A stretch of DNA of 64,000 bases from Enterobacter vonholyi (GTDB lineage Bacteria; Pseudomonadota; Gammaproteobacteria; Enterobacterales; Enterobacteriaceae), in contig NZ_VTUC01000001.1 of NCBI RefSeq assembly GCF_008364555.1, positions 186,001 through 250,000 on the forward strand, in the 5' to 3' direction. Positions 27,888 to 36,650 of this stretch are shown here, piece by piece. Numbering within the stretch: the stretch's first letter is position 1; each line of letters opens with the position of its first letter. Under the pieces are notes generated by a model. That model was not told the origin of the DNA. It did no database searches and saw only the letters and a list, made by a program, of their open reading frames with translations. The translations under genes were made by a program, and so were the position numbers.

Positions 27888-28451
27888 TTATTCGTATTTC
27901 ATTACGAAGGTGGCGTCAGCGTTCGCCTGGCCTGGCTCAGTGGTGGCAGCCGTTGATTTGTAACGCGCGGTGAACTTCAGGGTGTTCGTCCCTTCGATCA
28001 GCGTCTGCGCAGCAGAGAAGGTCGCGCCGTCCGGGGTCAGAACGCTGGATTTGCTGTCGAGGATCTCGATACCCACGCCTTTCGCGGTGTTGTCGTTGTT
28101 ACCGGAGGTGACGGCCAGCAGGGTTTTGTCGGTTGGGTCGATCTGACCGGTGAACGCAACGGCTGCAGTTTTGGCAACCAGCGGATCGCAATCGTTCAGT
28201 TCAATGTTGAATGGGATATTAGAGGTGGTGTCGCCCACTTTGGTGAATTTCGCGGTACGATACTGACCCAGATTAACGGTCTGCTCGGAAGAATCAGTAT
28301 TTACTGAACAAGCAGCATTAACCAGCTCACCTTTAAAATGTACGGTACCGCCATTTACGGAAACCGGCGCAGCAGGATCCGCTGCATTTGCGGCACCCGC
28401 AACCAGGGCCAAAGTTGCAATAACAGTAGAAGCAATGTTGCTGAGTTTCAT
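27888..28451 (-). CDS. fimA: Major type 1 fimbrial subunit FimA
   Basis: A 187-residue major pilin. Signal peptide ends at GAANA. The mature protein has the Cys pair ([17 protein letters not shown]), the conserved [11 protein letters not shown] strand and the C-terminal polymerisation motif with penultimate Tyr ([10 protein letters not shown]). It is the first gene of the fimAICDHF operon. Divergent folD lies 310 bp away and no E. coli-type invertible fimS element with TTGGGGCCA repeats is visible, so regulation is probably through FimZ/FimY as in Salmonella. Confidence 0.93.
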   Translation of the reverse strand: MKLSNIASTVIATLALVAGAANAADPAAPVSVNGGTVHFKGELVNAACSVNTDSSEQTVNLGQYRTAKFTKVGDTTSNIPFNIELNDCDPLVAKTAAVAFTGQIDPTDKTLLAVTSGNNDNTAKGVGIEILDSKSSVLTPDGATFSAAQTLIEGTNTLKFTARYKSTAATTEPGQANADATFVMKYE

Positions 28452-28761
28452 GTCTATTCCTTTAAAATGTAAATAACCCTTCCCGCGAATAATCGGGAAT
28501 AAGAAATACGTTCAATTGATGAATTGAAAGCTTATTTCGGAGGAGACAAAGTAGCTCAGTGCACGGTTTTTAAATATGTCAAAACGCTGCCATTTCGCCA
28601 GGTCACATCCTAATCCCGCCTAAGAAATTGACCATCCCTTAAGAAGGGTTTTTGCGTCACGCTGATAAAAACGCGTAAAGGGTGACTGACAGCGACGCTC
28701 GCTTCTGACAAAATACACGCCATCCCCCCTTTCAAACGTTACAGACGGAATCTTCTCTCTG
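28452..28761. promoter_or_regulatory. Divergent fimA/folD promoter region
   Basis: This 310-bp stretch holds no gene. The fimA side (28452-28560) is AT-rich, contains the dyad-like CAATTGATGAATTG near 28514 and is the expected FimZ target. The folD side (28680-28760) is GC-richer. No invertible-element repeats were found. Confidence 0.5.
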
Positions 28762-29628
28762 ATGGCAGCAAAGATTATTGACGGTAAAACGATTGCGCAG
28801 CAGGTGCGCTCTGAGGTCGCGGAAAAAGTGAAGGCGCGTAAAGCTGCCGGAAAACGCGCCCCCGGGCTGGCCGTTGTGCTGGTTGGCAGCAACCCGGCAT
28901 CGCAAATTTATGTCGGCAGCAAGCGCAAAGCGTGTGAAGAGGTGGGCTTCGTCTCCCGCTCTTACGATTTGCCGGAAACCACCAGCGAAGCAGAACTGCT
29001 GGAACTTATTGACACCCTGAACGCCGATAAAGAAATCGACGGTATTCTGGTTCAGCTGCCGCTACCCGCTGGTATCGACAACGTGAAGGTGCTGGAGCGT
29101 ATCGCACCGGATAAAGACGTGGACGGTTTCCACCCGTACAACGTTGGCCGCCTGTGCCAGCGTGCGCCGCGTCTGCGTCCTTGCACGCCACGCGGTATCG
29201 TGACGCTGCTTGAGCGTTATAATATCGACACCTACGGTCTGAATGCCGTGGTCATCGGCGCGTCCAACATCGTGGGCCGTCCGATGAGCATGGAGCTGCT
29301 GCTGGCCGGCTGCACCACCACCGTCACCCACCGCTTCACCAAAAACCTGCGCCACCACGTTGAGAACGCCGATCTGCTGATCGTCGCGGTCGGCAAGCCA
29401 GGCTTTATTCCTGGCGAGTGGATTAAAGAGGGTGCGATTGTCGTGGACGTCGGAATTAACCGTCTGGAAAACGGCAAAGTGGTCGGCGACGTGGTGTATG
29501 AAGATGCCGCCGCGCGCGCGTCTTACATTACCCCAGTACCGGGCGGCGTAGGCCCGATGACCGTAGCAACGCTGATTCAGAATACGCTGCAGGCGTGCGA
29601 AGAATATCACGACGTAGAGGACGCGTAA
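28762..29628 (+). CDS. folD: Bifunctional methylenetetrahydrofolate dehydrogenase/cyclohydrolase FolD
   Basis: A 288-residue cytoplasmic enzyme that converts 5,10-methylene-THF to 10-formyl-THF using NADP+. It has the substrate-site segment [15 protein letters not shown] with the catalytic Lys, the conserved [12 protein letters not shown] and [12 protein letters not shown], and the nucleotide-binding [13 protein letters not shown]. It ends in the signature [18 protein letters not shown]. Length is the same as E. coli FolD. ybcJ starts one base after its stop. Confidence 0.96.
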   Translation: MAAKIIDGKTIAQQVRSEVAEKVKARKAAGKRAPGLAVVLVGSNPASQIYVGSKRKACEEVGFVSRSYDLPETTSEAELLELIDTLNADKEIDGILVQLPLPAGIDNVKVLERIAPDKDVDGFHPYNVGRLCQRAPRLRPCTPRGIVTLLERYNIDTYGLNAVVIGASNIVGRPMSMELLLAGCTTTVTHRFTKNLRHHVENADLLIVAVGKPGFIPGEWIKEGAIVVDVGINRLENGKVVGDVVYEDAAARASYITPVPGGVGPMTVATLIQNTLQACEEYHDVEDA

Positions 29629-29629
29629 G

Positions 29630-29842
29630 ATGGCGACTTTTTCATTAGGTAAACACCCGCACGTTGAGCTGTGCGACCTGCTCAAGCTGGAAGGCTGGAG
29701 CGAAAGCGGCGCACAGGCGAAAATCGTTATCGCCGACGGGCTGGTAAAAGTCGACGGCGTGGTAGAAACGCGCAAGCGCTGCAAGATTGTCGCGGGCCAG
29801 ACCGTGAGCTTTGAAGGGCAAAGCGTAACCGTTACGGCCTGA
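29630..29842 (+). CDS. ybcJ: Small S4-like RNA-binding protein YbcJ
   Basis: A 70-residue protein with an S4-like RNA-binding fold (VELCDLLKLEGWSESGAQAK, ADGLVKVDGVVETRKRCKI). E. coli YbcJ has the same size and the same position after folD. It probably binds RNA, but its physiological target is unknown. It is translationally linked to folD by a one-base gap. Confidence 0.93.
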   Translation: MATFSLGKHPHVELCDLLKLEGWSESGAQAKIVIADGLVKVDGVVETRKRCKIVAGQTVSFEGQSVTVTA

Positions 29843-29853
29843 GCCGTTTGATA

Positions 29854-29894
29854 CCCTCTCCCACAGGGAGAGGGGATTTTAAATCCCCTCTCCC
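29854..29894. repeat. Overlapping palindromes after ybcJ (partial repeat family copy)
   Basis: CCCTCTCCC-aca-GGGAGAGGG (29854-29874) is the core of the dispersed repeat. Its right arm also pairs with downstream sequence: GGGAGAGGGGATTT (29866-29879) and AAATCCCCTCTCCC (29881-29894) make a 14-bp stem with a 1-nt spacer. The two hairpins exclude each other. The region ends the folD-ybcJ transcript. Confidence 0.8.
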
Positions 29895-29993
29895 CCATCG
29901 CGGTTATTTATCGATCCACTTCAAATAATCACTATTTCATCTGTTGAAAAGTGAAAATTCAGTTGCGCGTTTTTCACTCTTTGCCCACGATAA

Positions 29994-30020
29994 GTAGAAC
30001 GTTCTACTAAAACGTTCTAC
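29994..30020. promoter_or_regulatory. Tandem LacI/MalI-type operators upstream of the PTS gene
   Basis: GTAGAACGTTCTAC (29994-30007) is a perfect 14-bp palindrome with the central CG typical of LacI-family operators. A second, imperfect copy CTAAAACGTTCTAC is at 30007-30020, 13 bp further on. They resemble E. coli MalI sites (AAAACGTTTT core). The likely ligand protein is the repressor encoded at 31649. Confidence 0.75.
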
Positions 30021-30065
30021 TTACAATAACAGCGCCAAAAAAAGCGCTACTCGGGGGAAATCAGC

Positions 30066-31565
30066 ATGAGTCTGATATCAGGGTTTGTTAAATCGCTGTC
30101 TAAGTTATCGATGATTGGTCGCGCCTTAATGCTGCCAATTTCACTGCTTCCCGCTGCGGGCCTGCTGCTGGCCTTCGGCGATAAGTTCCATCTGCCGCTG
30201 ATGATGAACGCGGGCGGGGTTATTTTTGATAACCTGCCAATGCTGTTTGCCATTGGCTCCGCCGTGGGTCTGGCGTCAGAATCCGGCATCGCGGCGCTGT
30301 CTGCGGCGGTATCGGTGTTTGTCACGAATATCACCATCAGCACCGTGCTGAGCATCACGCCGGAAATGGCCTCTCAGGGCGGGAAATACGCCATGGTGGT
30401 GGGCATTCCGACGCTGCAGATGGGCGTCTTCGGCGGCCTGATCTGCGGTATTCTCGCGGCCTGGTGCTATAACCGCTTCCACACCATGCAGCTTCCGGAA
30501 TTCCTGGGCTTCTTCTCCGGCAAGCGCTTCGTGGCGATTGCAACGGCGTTCCTCTCGTTCCTGATGGGGCTGCTGCTGCCATACGTCTGGCAGCATATTC
30601 AGGCCGGTATCGACGCGCTCTCCGTGGTGGTGAACGGTGATAATCAGGCGGCGTCGACCTTTATCTTCGGTCTGGTAGAGCGCGCGCTGATCCCGCTCGG
30701 TCTGCACCATATCTGGTATCCGTCCTTCTGGTATTCGTTTGGGGATTACACCACCCAGGCAGGCCAGGTGATCCACGGCGACCAGACCATCTGGTTCAAG
30801 ATGCTGGAAGAAGGGGTGAAATCCTTCAGCAGCGACACCTACCAGAACGCTGGTAAGTTCATGCAGGGTGAATTCCCGCTGATGCTGTTCGCGCTGCCTG
30901 CGGCATGCCTGGCGATGTATCACGAAGCCCATACGAAGAATAAAAAAATCGCGGCCGGTATTCTGTTCTCCGCGGCGCTGACCTGCTTCCTGACGGGGAT
31001 CACCGAACCGGTTGAGTTTACCTTTATCTTCGTGGCGCCGATCCTGTACGTCTTTAACGCCATCATGGCGGGCCTGGCCTACATGACCATGTACCTGCTG
31101 CATGCGCATATCGCCAAGTCGTTCTCCGCGGGCTTTATCGACTATCTGTCATTCGGGATCCTGCCGTCCTTTAACGGCTACCAGACCCACTTCCTGAGCG
31201 CCATTATCATCGGCATTCCAATGGGCCTGATTTATTACTTCACGTTCCGCTTTGTGATCCGTCGTTTCGACGTGAAAACGCCGGGCCGCACTGAAGTGAC
31301 CGCTAACGCGGATGAGAAATCGGATTCCGAACTCGCGACAGAGATCATCACCCTGCTGGGCGGTGCGCATAACATCGACTCCGTCGGCGCCTGTATCACC
31401 CGTCTTCGCCTGGAAGTGACAAAAAGCGAGGTGGTGGATAAAGACGGTCTGAACGGACTCGGCGCGCGCGGCGTGGTGTTTGTCGGCGACAACGGTATTC
31501 AGGTGATTTTCGGTGCCAGAGCACAGTTTATCGCCCAGACCATGTCCACCATGATCGGCAAATAA
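30066..31565 (+). CDS. PTS EIICB permease, glucose/maltose (PtsG/MalX) family
   Basis: A 499-residue inner-membrane sugar permease. The EIIC domain (about 1-390) has roughly 10 hydrophobic segments and the substrate-site motif FLTGITEPVEFTF. The EIIB domain (about 415-499) carries the phosphorylation Cys443 in GACITRLRLEV. No EIIA is encoded, so it probably takes phosphate from Crr (EIIA-Glc), as MalX and PtsG do. It is followed by a MalI-like repressor and preceded by tandem operators. The pair splits ybcJ and ybcI, which are adjacent in K-12. There is no malY-like gene, so the sugar is unknown. Confidence 0.85.
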   Translation: MSLISGFVKSLSKLSMIGRALMLPISLLPAAGLLLAFGDKFHLPLMMNAGGVIFDNLPMLFAIGSAVGLASESGIAALSAAVSVFVTNITISTVLSITPEMASQGGKYAMVVGIPTLQMGVFGGLICGILAAWCYNRFHTMQLPEFLGFFSGKRFVAIATAFLSFLMGLLLPYVWQHIQAGIDALSVVVNGDNQAASTFIFGLVERALIPLGLHHIWYPSFWYSFGDYTTQAGQVIHGDQTIWFKMLEEGVKSFSSDTYQNAGKFMQGEFPLMLFALPAACLAMYHEAHTKNKKIAAGILFSAALTCFLTGITEPVEFTFIFVAPILYVFNAIMAGLAYMTMYLLHAHIAKSFSAGFIDYLSFGILPSFNGYQTHFLSAIIIGIPMGLIYYFTFRFVIRRFDVKTPGRTEVTANADEKSDSELATEIITLLGGAHNIDSVGACITRLRLEVTKSEVVDKDGLNGLGARGVVFVGDNGIQVIFGARAQFIAQTMSTMIGK

Positions 31566-31580
31566 TAAGATGCCTGAACG

Positions 31581-31613
31581 ACACGTCTCCTGTACGCTGG
31601 GAGACGTGTTTTA
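31581..31613 (+). terminator. Terminator of the PTS gene
   Basis: ACACGTCTCC and GGAGACGTGT form perfect 10-bp arms with a 9-nt loop, followed by TTTAT. It lies between the PTS gene and the repressor, which implies mostly separate transcripts. Confidence 0.8.
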
Positions 31614-31648
31614 TCTGGCTGATAATCGGTAAATTTCAGGGAGCGGTT

Positions 31649-32665
31649 TTGAAGAAAGTCAGCATTATTGATGTCGCAAAGCACGCGGGCGTGTCGGTCT
31701 CAACCGTCTCGCTGGTGCTGCGCCAGAAAGGGAAAATCTCAGAGGCAACGATCGAGAAGGTCAACGCTGCCATCAATACGCTGGGCTATGTTCATAACGT
31801 TGCCGCTGCCAACCTCCGCGCCAATACGTCCAACCTGATTGGCCTGATCCTCCGTGACTTTAGCGACAGTTTCTCCATCAAGGTGATGGCGAGCATCGTT
31901 CAGGATCTCGAAAAACAGGGGTATATGGTTTTTCTCGGTCAGCCCCAGAACGACCATGACCATCTTGAGCGCTGCCTGCTGTCGTTTAAGCAGCAGGGCG
32001 TCGCCGGAGTTATCTATCTGGCCTCGGATACCCGCACGTCTACCCTGCCGGAACAGATTCGCCGCTGCCCGCTGCCGCTGGTGGTGGTCTCGCAGTCGCT
32101 GCTGGATGAAAAATGCAATCTGGTGATGCGCGATAACCGACAGGCGGCCAATCTGGCGGTGCGTTATCTTATCGAGCGCGGTCATCGCAATATCGCCTAC
32201 ATTGGCGGACGCGAAGGCTGCCTTATCCGCGAACAGCGCCTGCTCGGTTTTCGCAGCGCGATGGCGCAAAACGGGCTGGTCTGGCGCGATGAATACTCTC
32301 CGGCCTGCAGCGATGACACGCTGGCCGCGGGTTTCGCCACCCGCCAGTTGCTGGAAAAAAACAACACCATCACCGCCCTGCTCTGCCACTCGCCGGATGC
32401 CATGATCGGCTCTATCTCCGGTATTCATCAGGTCGGGCGTACGGTGGGTAAAGATGTCTTTCTGACGCAGCAGGTCGCGCTGGTCGGTTTCGAAGATATG
32501 CTCCACGTTAACCTCACCTCGCCATCGTTTACCTACGTCTCGTCCGCCAGCGAAGAGACGGGGCGTCAGGCGGCCGGGCTGATTATCCGCACGCTGAAGG
32601 AGCCGACGCTGCAAACCCAGCGCATTACGCTTTCCGGGCAGCTTATCGCTCGAGAATCGGCGTAA
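31649..32665 (+). CDS. LacI-family repressor, MalI-like
   Basis: A 338-residue regulator. The N-terminal helix-turn-helix and hinge read VSIIDVAKHAGVSVSTVSLVLRQ and NVAAANLRANTSNLIGLI, as in MalI. The C-terminal periplasmic-binding-like effector domain (from about residue 60) has RGHRNIAYIGGRE and VALVGFEDM. Translation starts at TTG 31649, seven bases after AGGGAG, a weak start fitting low repressor levels. It probably controls the upstream PTS gene through the 29994-30020 operators. The effector is unknown. Confidence 0.85.
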   Translation: MKKVSIIDVAKHAGVSVSTVSLVLRQKGKISEATIEKVNAAINTLGYVHNVAAANLRANTSNLIGLILRDFSDSFSIKVMASIVQDLEKQGYMVFLGQPQNDHDHLERCLLSFKQQGVAGVIYLASDTRTSTLPEQIRRCPLPLVVVSQSLLDEKCNLVMRDNRQAANLAVRYLIERGHRNIAYIGGREGCLIREQRLLGFRSAMAQNGLVWRDEYSPACSDDTLAAGFATRQLLEKNNTITALLCHSPDAMIGSISGIHQVGRTVGKDVFLTQQVALVGFEDMLHVNLTSPSFTYVSSASEETGRQAAGLIIRTLKEPTLQTQRITLSGQLIARESA

Positions 32666-32738
32666 ATTCAGAATTTCGCACAGGTTTTTTAGCGCGGGAT
32701 GACTGCTATATTTCCATGATTTGCCATGGATAATCACA

Positions 32739-33260
32739 ATGCCTACCGTTATTACGCACGCCGCTGTTCCGCTTTGCCTAGGCTTAGGCCTGGGAACCAA
32801 AGTGATTCCTCCCCGCCTGCTGTTTGCCGGGATTATCCTCGCCATGCTTCCGGATGCCGACGTGCTGGCATTTAAATTTGGCGTCGCGTACGGCAATGTT
32901 TTCGGCCACCGCGGCTTTACCCACTCCCTGCTGTTTGCCTTTGTAGTGCCGATACTTTGCGTGCTGACTGGACGACGTTGGTTCAGAACCAGCCTGACGC
33001 GATGCTGGCTGTTTTTAACCGTGTCACTGCTGTCGCACAGCCTGCTGGATTCGATTACCACGGGCGGGAAAGGCGTCGGCTGGCTGTGGCCGTGGTCTGA
33101 TGAACGCTTCTTTGCGCCGTGGCAGGTGATTAAGGTGGCGCCGTTTGCGCTGTCGCGCTATACCACGCCGTACGGGCATGAGGTCATTATCTCGGAACTG
33201 CTGTGGGTGTGGCTGCCGGGGATCGTACTGATGGGGATGTTGTGGTGGAGGCGGAGGTAA
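32739..33260 (+). CDS. ybcI: Inner-membrane metal-dependent hydrolase-like protein YbcI (DUF457/YdjM)
   Basis: A 173-residue membrane protein with several hydrophobic segments. The YdjM-family pattern is THAAVPLCLG, AMLPDADVLAF, HRGFTHSLLFA and SHSLLDSITTGGKGV, a His/Asp-rich set resembling a metal-dependent phospholipase or hydrolase site. The ATG at 32739 is chosen over an in-frame TTG at 32721. The stop codon (in CGGAGGTAA) is inside the conserved GAGGTAAAAGCAAAACGG part of the downstream repeat. The enzymatic role is unproven. Confidence 0.88.
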   Translation: MPTVITHAAVPLCLGLGLGTKVIPPRLLFAGIILAMLPDADVLAFKFGVAYGNVFGHRGFTHSLLFAFVVPILCVLTGRRWFRTSLTRCWLFLTVSLLSHSLLDSITTGGKGVGWLWPWSDERFFAPWQVIKVAPFALSRYTTPYGHEVIISELLWVWLPGIVLMGMLWWRRR

Positions 33261-33349
33261 AAGCAAAACGGCAACTCAAGTTGCCGTTTTTAGTGTTTGC
33301 ACCCTCTCCCTGTGGGAGAGGGCTGGGGTGAGGGCATCAGCGCGCCCCA
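33253..33349. repeat. Composite terminator-palindrome repeat, copy A
   Basis: In order: GGAGGTAAAAGC, a Rho-independent terminator AAAACGGCAAC-tcaa-GTTGCCGTTTTT (33265-33291), a short spacer, the palindrome CCCTCTCCC-tgt-GGGAGAGGG (33302-33322) and GGTGAGGGCATCAG. It lies between convergent ybcI and cysS and should stop transcripts from both sides. The same arrangement occurs at 39.4, 54.7 and, inverted, 59.8 kb. Confidence 0.85.
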
Positions 33350-33352
33350 GAC

Positions 33353-34738
33353 TTACTTACGGCGCCAGGTCGTTCCCTGCGGGCCGTCTTCCAGAATGAT
33401 GCCCATCTCGGTCAGACGGTTGCGCGCCGCATCTGCCGCCGCCCAGTCCTTCGCCTGACGCGCTTCCAGACGCGCCTTGATCAACGCTTCAATCTCCGCC
33501 ACTTCACCGTCGTCCGCCTGCGCACCGCTCTGCAGGAACGCGTCCGGCTCCTGCTCCAGCAGGCCGAGCACGGCAGAGAGCTTACGCAGATGTGACGCCA
33601 GCGCATTCGCGGCCGCCATATCCTCGGACTTCAGGCGGTTCACTTCGCGCGCCATGTCGAACAGCACGGAGTAGGCTTCCGGTGTGTTGAAGTCGTCGTT
33701 CATCACCTCAACGAAGCGAGCTTCGAACGCTTCGCCGCCTGCAGCAGGAACAGACCTGTCGGTACCGCGCAGCGCGGTATACAGGCGCTCCAGCGCCGAG
33801 CGCGCCTGTTTCAGGTTCTCTTCGCTGTAGTTCAGCTGGCTGCGATAGTGGCCGGACATCAGGAAGTAGCGAACGGTTTCCGCGTCGTAGTACTTCAGCA
33901 CGTCGCGCACGGTGAAGAAGTTACCCAGCGATTTCGACATCTTCTCGCGGTCAACCATAACCATCCCGGAGTGCATCCAGTAGTTCACGTACTCGCCGCC
34001 GTGGGCGCAGGTAGACTGCGCAATTTCGTTTTCGTGGTGCGGGAACATCAGGTCCGAGCCGCCGCCGTGAATGTCGAAGTGTTTGCCCAGCTGTTTGCAG
34101 TTCATCGCGGAACATTCAATGTGCCAGCCCGGACGGCCTTCGCCCCACGGGGATGGCCAGCTTGGTTCACCCTCTTTGGACATTTTCCACAGCACGAAGT
34201 CCATCGGGTTACGCTTCACGTCAACCACGTCAACGCGGGCACCGGCCTGGAGCTGATCCAGATCCTGACGGGAAAGCGCACCGTAGGCGGGGTCCGTCGG
34301 CACGGAGAACATGACGTCGCCGTTGTCCGCAACGTAGGCATGACCGCGGGCGATCAGCTTTTCGGTAATCTCGATGATTTCGTGAATATGGTGGGTCGCG
34401 CGCGGCTCGCTGTCCGGACGCAGAATATTCAGGGCGTCGAAGTCTTTGTGCATCTCAGCGATCATGCGATCCACCAGCGCGACAAAGCTTTCGCCGTTTT
34501 CATTGGCGCGCTTGATGATCTTATCGTCGATGTCGGTGATGTTGCGCACGTATTTCAGGTTGTACCCCAGAAAACGCAGGTAGCGAGATACCACATCGAA
34601 GGCGACAAAGGTACGGCCATGGCCAATGTGACAGAGATCGTAAACCGTAATACCACACACGTACATGCCAACTTCCCCGGCATGGATAGGTTTAAATTCC
34701 TCTTTTTGGCGCGTCATTGTATTAAAGATTTTTAACAT
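33353..34738 (-). CDS. cysS: Cysteinyl-tRNA synthetase
   Basis: A 461-residue class I synthetase that charges tRNA-Cys. It shows the Zn2+/Cys-binding [15 protein letters not shown] (HIGH motif included), a second Zn ligand region [14 protein letters not shown] with [15 protein letters not shown], and KMSKSLGNF (KMSKS). Length equals E. coli CysS when started at ATG 34738; an ATG at 34750 is possible but not family-like. It is divergent from ppiB, as in E. coli. Confidence 0.97.
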   Translation of the reverse strand: MLKIFNTMTRQKEEFKPIHAGEVGMYVCGITVYDLCHIGHGRTFVAFDVVSRYLRFLGYNLKYVRNITDIDDKIIKRANENGESFVALVDRMIAEMHKDFDALNILRPDSEPRATHHIHEIIEITEKLIARGHAYVADNGDVMFSVPTDPAYGALSRQDLDQLQAGARVDVVDVKRNPMDFVLWKMSKEGEPSWPSPWGEGRPGWHIECSAMNCKQLGKHFDIHGGGSDLMFPHHENEIAQSTCAHGGEYVNYWMHSGMVMVDREKMSKSLGNFFTVRDVLKYYDAETVRYFLMSGHYRSQLNYSEENLKQARSALERLYTALRGTDRSVPAAGGEAFEARFVEVMNDDFNTPEAYSVLFDMAREVNRLKSEDMAAANALASHLRKLSAVLGLLEQEPDAFLQSGAQADDGEVAEIEALIKARLEARQAKDWAAADAARNRLTEMGIILEDGPQGTTWRRK

Positions 34739-34912
34739 CGAAGATTCCATGTAAACACGTGTGTGGTTGAAAACCGGCTATTCTACCCGTAATTCAAACC
34801 CGAAGCAGCACACAATGCAAGGTGATCGCATCCTGTGGTTATGCTATAACAAGCCCCTATAGATGACCCGAAGGCGGGTCGACGTACCACAATAACGGAA
34901 CAGGATGCAAAA

Positions 34913-35407
34913 ATGGTTACTTTCCACACTAATCATGGCGATATCGTAATCAAAACCTTTGATGACAAAGCGCCTGAAACAGTTAAAAACTTCCTGGACT
35001 ACTGCCGCGAAGGTTTCTACAACAACACCATTTTCCACCGCGTGATCAACGGTTTTATGATCCAGGGCGGCGGTTTCGAACCTGGCATGAACCAGAAAGC
35101 CACCAAAGAAGCGATCAAAAACGAAGCGAACAACGGCCTGAAAAACACCCGCGGCACGCTGGCGATGGCGCGTACTCAGGCACCTCACTCTGCTACCGCG
35201 CAGTTCTTCATTAACGTGGCTGACAACGACTTCCTGAACTTCTCCGGCGAAAGCCTGCAGGGTTGGGGCTACTGCGTATTCGCAGAAGTGGTTGAAGGTA
35301 TGGACGTGGTTGACAAGATCAAAGCCGTCGCTACTGGCCGCAGCGGTATGCACCAGGACGTTCCTAAAGAAGACGTTGTGATTACAAGCGTGACCGTCAG
35401 CGAGTAA
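34913..35407 (+). CDS. ppiB: Cytoplasmic peptidyl-prolyl cis-trans isomerase B (cyclophilin)
   Basis: A 164-residue cyclophilin without a signal peptide. Active-site segments are visible: [18 protein letters not shown] with the catalytic Arg, [17 protein letters not shown] and [17 protein letters not shown]. Length matches E. coli PpiB. lpxH starts three bases after its stop, so the two form an operon. Confidence 0.97.
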   Translation: MVTFHTNHGDIVIKTFDDKAPETVKNFLDYCREGFYNNTIFHRVINGFMIQGGGFEPGMNQKATKEAIKNEANNGLKNTRGTLAMARTQAPHSATAQFFINVADNDFLNFSGESLQGWGYCVFAEVVEGMDVVDKIKAVATGRSGMHQDVPKEDVVITSVTVSE

Positions 35408-35410
35408 TTG

Positions 35411-36133
35411 GTGGCGACACTCTTTATTGCAGATCTGCATCTGCAAACAGAAGAACCGGCGATTACCGCCGGTTTTCTGCGTTTTTTACGCGGTGAAGCG
35501 AAAAGCGCCGATGCGCTGTACATCCTGGGCGACCTGTTTGAAGCCTGGATTGGCGACGACGACCCTAACCCGCTGCACAGTGAAATGGCCGCCGCCATTC
35601 ACGCGCTGGTAGATTCCGGCGTCCCCTGCTACTTCATTCACGGCAATCGTGATTTCCTGATCGGCAAGCGCTATGCCCGCGAAAGCGGCATGACGCTGCT
35701 GCCGGAAGAACGGGTACTCAATCTCTATGGCCGCAAGGTCCTGATCATGCACGGCGACACGCTCTGCACCGACGATACCGGCTACCTGGCGTTTCGCGCC
35801 AAGGTCCACACCCCGTGGATCCAGAAGGTGTTCCTTGCCCTGCCGCTGTTTATCCGCAACCGTATCGCCGCCAGAATGCGCGCAGGCAGCAAAGCCGCCA
35901 ACAGCAGCAAATCCATGACCATCATGGACGTGAATCCGCAGGCCGTGGTGAGCGTGATGGAAAAGCATGGCGTTCAGTGGTTGATCCACGGTCATACCCA
36001 TCGTCCAGACGTCAATTCCCTTATCGCCAACGGCGAACCGGCCCATCGCGTGGTGTTGGGTGCCTGGCACACTGAAGGCTCCATGGTCAAAGTCACGCCA
36101 GAGGGCGTCGAGCTGATCGCTTTCCCGTTTTAA
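35411..36133 (+). CDS. lpxH: UDP-2,3-diacylglucosamine pyrophosphohydrolase LpxH
   Basis: A 240-residue calcineurin-like phosphoesterase of lipid A synthesis that cleaves UDP-2,3-diacylglucosamine to lipid X and UMP at the inner membrane face. Metal-site motifs in order are [42 protein letters not shown] and LIHGHTHRP. The start is taken as GTG 35411 (protein beginning ATLFIADLH after the initiator), matching E. coli; a TTG one codon upstream is unlikely. Confidence 0.95.
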   Translation: MATLFIADLHLQTEEPAITAGFLRFLRGEAKSADALYILGDLFEAWIGDDDPNPLHSEMAAAIHALVDSGVPCYFIHGNRDFLIGKRYARESGMTLLPEERVLNLYGRKVLIMHGDTLCTDDTGYLAFRAKVHTPWIQKVFLALPLFIRNRIAARMRAGSKAANSSKSMTIMDVNPQAVVSVMEKHGVQWLIHGHTHRPDVNSLIANGEPAHRVVLGAWHTEGSMVKVTPEGVELIAFPF

Positions 36134-36269
36134 CCCCCTCAAAATCATTCTATTTTTTTGAACAATATCGGCAAATTGTTTCGATTTTAATCCGCCCGTG
36201 GTCGGCCTATCATTTATCACATCAGGGCCACACGCCCTATCCCAGACAAAACACTTAAGGAATACGACC

Positions 36270-36479
36270 ATGAAATCCATCAAAACTTTCGTTGCAGTTA
36301 CGGCTCTCTCCCTGGTTTCTTTCGGTTCTTTCGCGCAGAGCGTGAGCGCAACCGCCTCTACCCTTGACCGCGCAGAAGCGAAAATCGCTGCACAGGCTGC
36401 TGAACAGGGTGCGTCTTATAAAATCACCAGCGCGAAGGTCGATAATCGCGTGTATATGACCGCAGAACTGACGAAATAA
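36270..36479 (+). CDS. YdgH/BhsA/McbA-family (DUF1471) small secreted protein
   Basis: A 69-residue protein with a signal peptide (ending near SFGSFAQS) and a short DUF1471-like domain (RAEAKIAAQAAEQGASYKIT, YMTAELTK). It is shorter than the 91-residue paralogue at 13.8 kb and barely similar to it. The ATG at 36270 follows TTAAGGAATACGACC; the frame stays open upstream but without a signal peptide. It lies alone between lpxH and purE, where E. coli K-12 has no gene of this kind as I recall. Confidence 0.75.
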   Translation: MKSIKTFVAVTALSLVSFGSFAQSVSATASTLDRAEAKIAAQAAEQGASYKITSAKVDNRVYMTAELTK

Positions 36480-36495
36480 TGATTGCCCCTCGACG

Positions 36496-36525
36496 AAAAC
36501 AGACCGCCAGAATGCGGTCTGTTTT
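36496..36525 (+). terminator. Rho-independent terminator after the 36.3-kb DUF1471 gene
   Basis: AAAACAGACCGC and GCGGTCTGTTTT form perfect 12-bp arms with a 6-nt loop and run into GTTAT. It closes the transcript before the purE promoter region. Confidence 0.88.
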
Positions 36526-36563
36526 GTTATGAATTGTCGGCAACAACGGCTCAAGATTTAACC

Positions 36564-36579
36564 GCGCAACCGTTTTCCT
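36564..36579 (+). promoter_or_regulatory. purE: PurR operator of purEK
   Basis: GCGCAACCGTTTTCCT matches the E. coli purEK PurR box (ACGCAACCGTTTTCCT, from memory) in 15 of 16 positions. It lies 71 bp upstream of the purE ATG, so repression by PurR with hypoxanthine or guanine is expected. Confidence 0.85.
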
Positions 36580-36650
36580 TGCCCGTATAACATGCTATTC
36601 TCTGTGCCCTCGAAAGCAGTGTGTTTCGCACCACAGGAGTTTTAAGACGC

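Noticed and set aside
28452-28761. Invertible fimS-type promoter switch upstream of fimA
   Set aside because: No pair of inverted TTGGGGCCA-like repeats and no fimB/fimE recombinase genes are present.
31739-33061. 440-codon open frame antisense to the LacI-like gene and ybcI
   Set aside because: Arg/Gln/Ala-rich antisense sequence spanning two real genes and a promoter gap; no family features.
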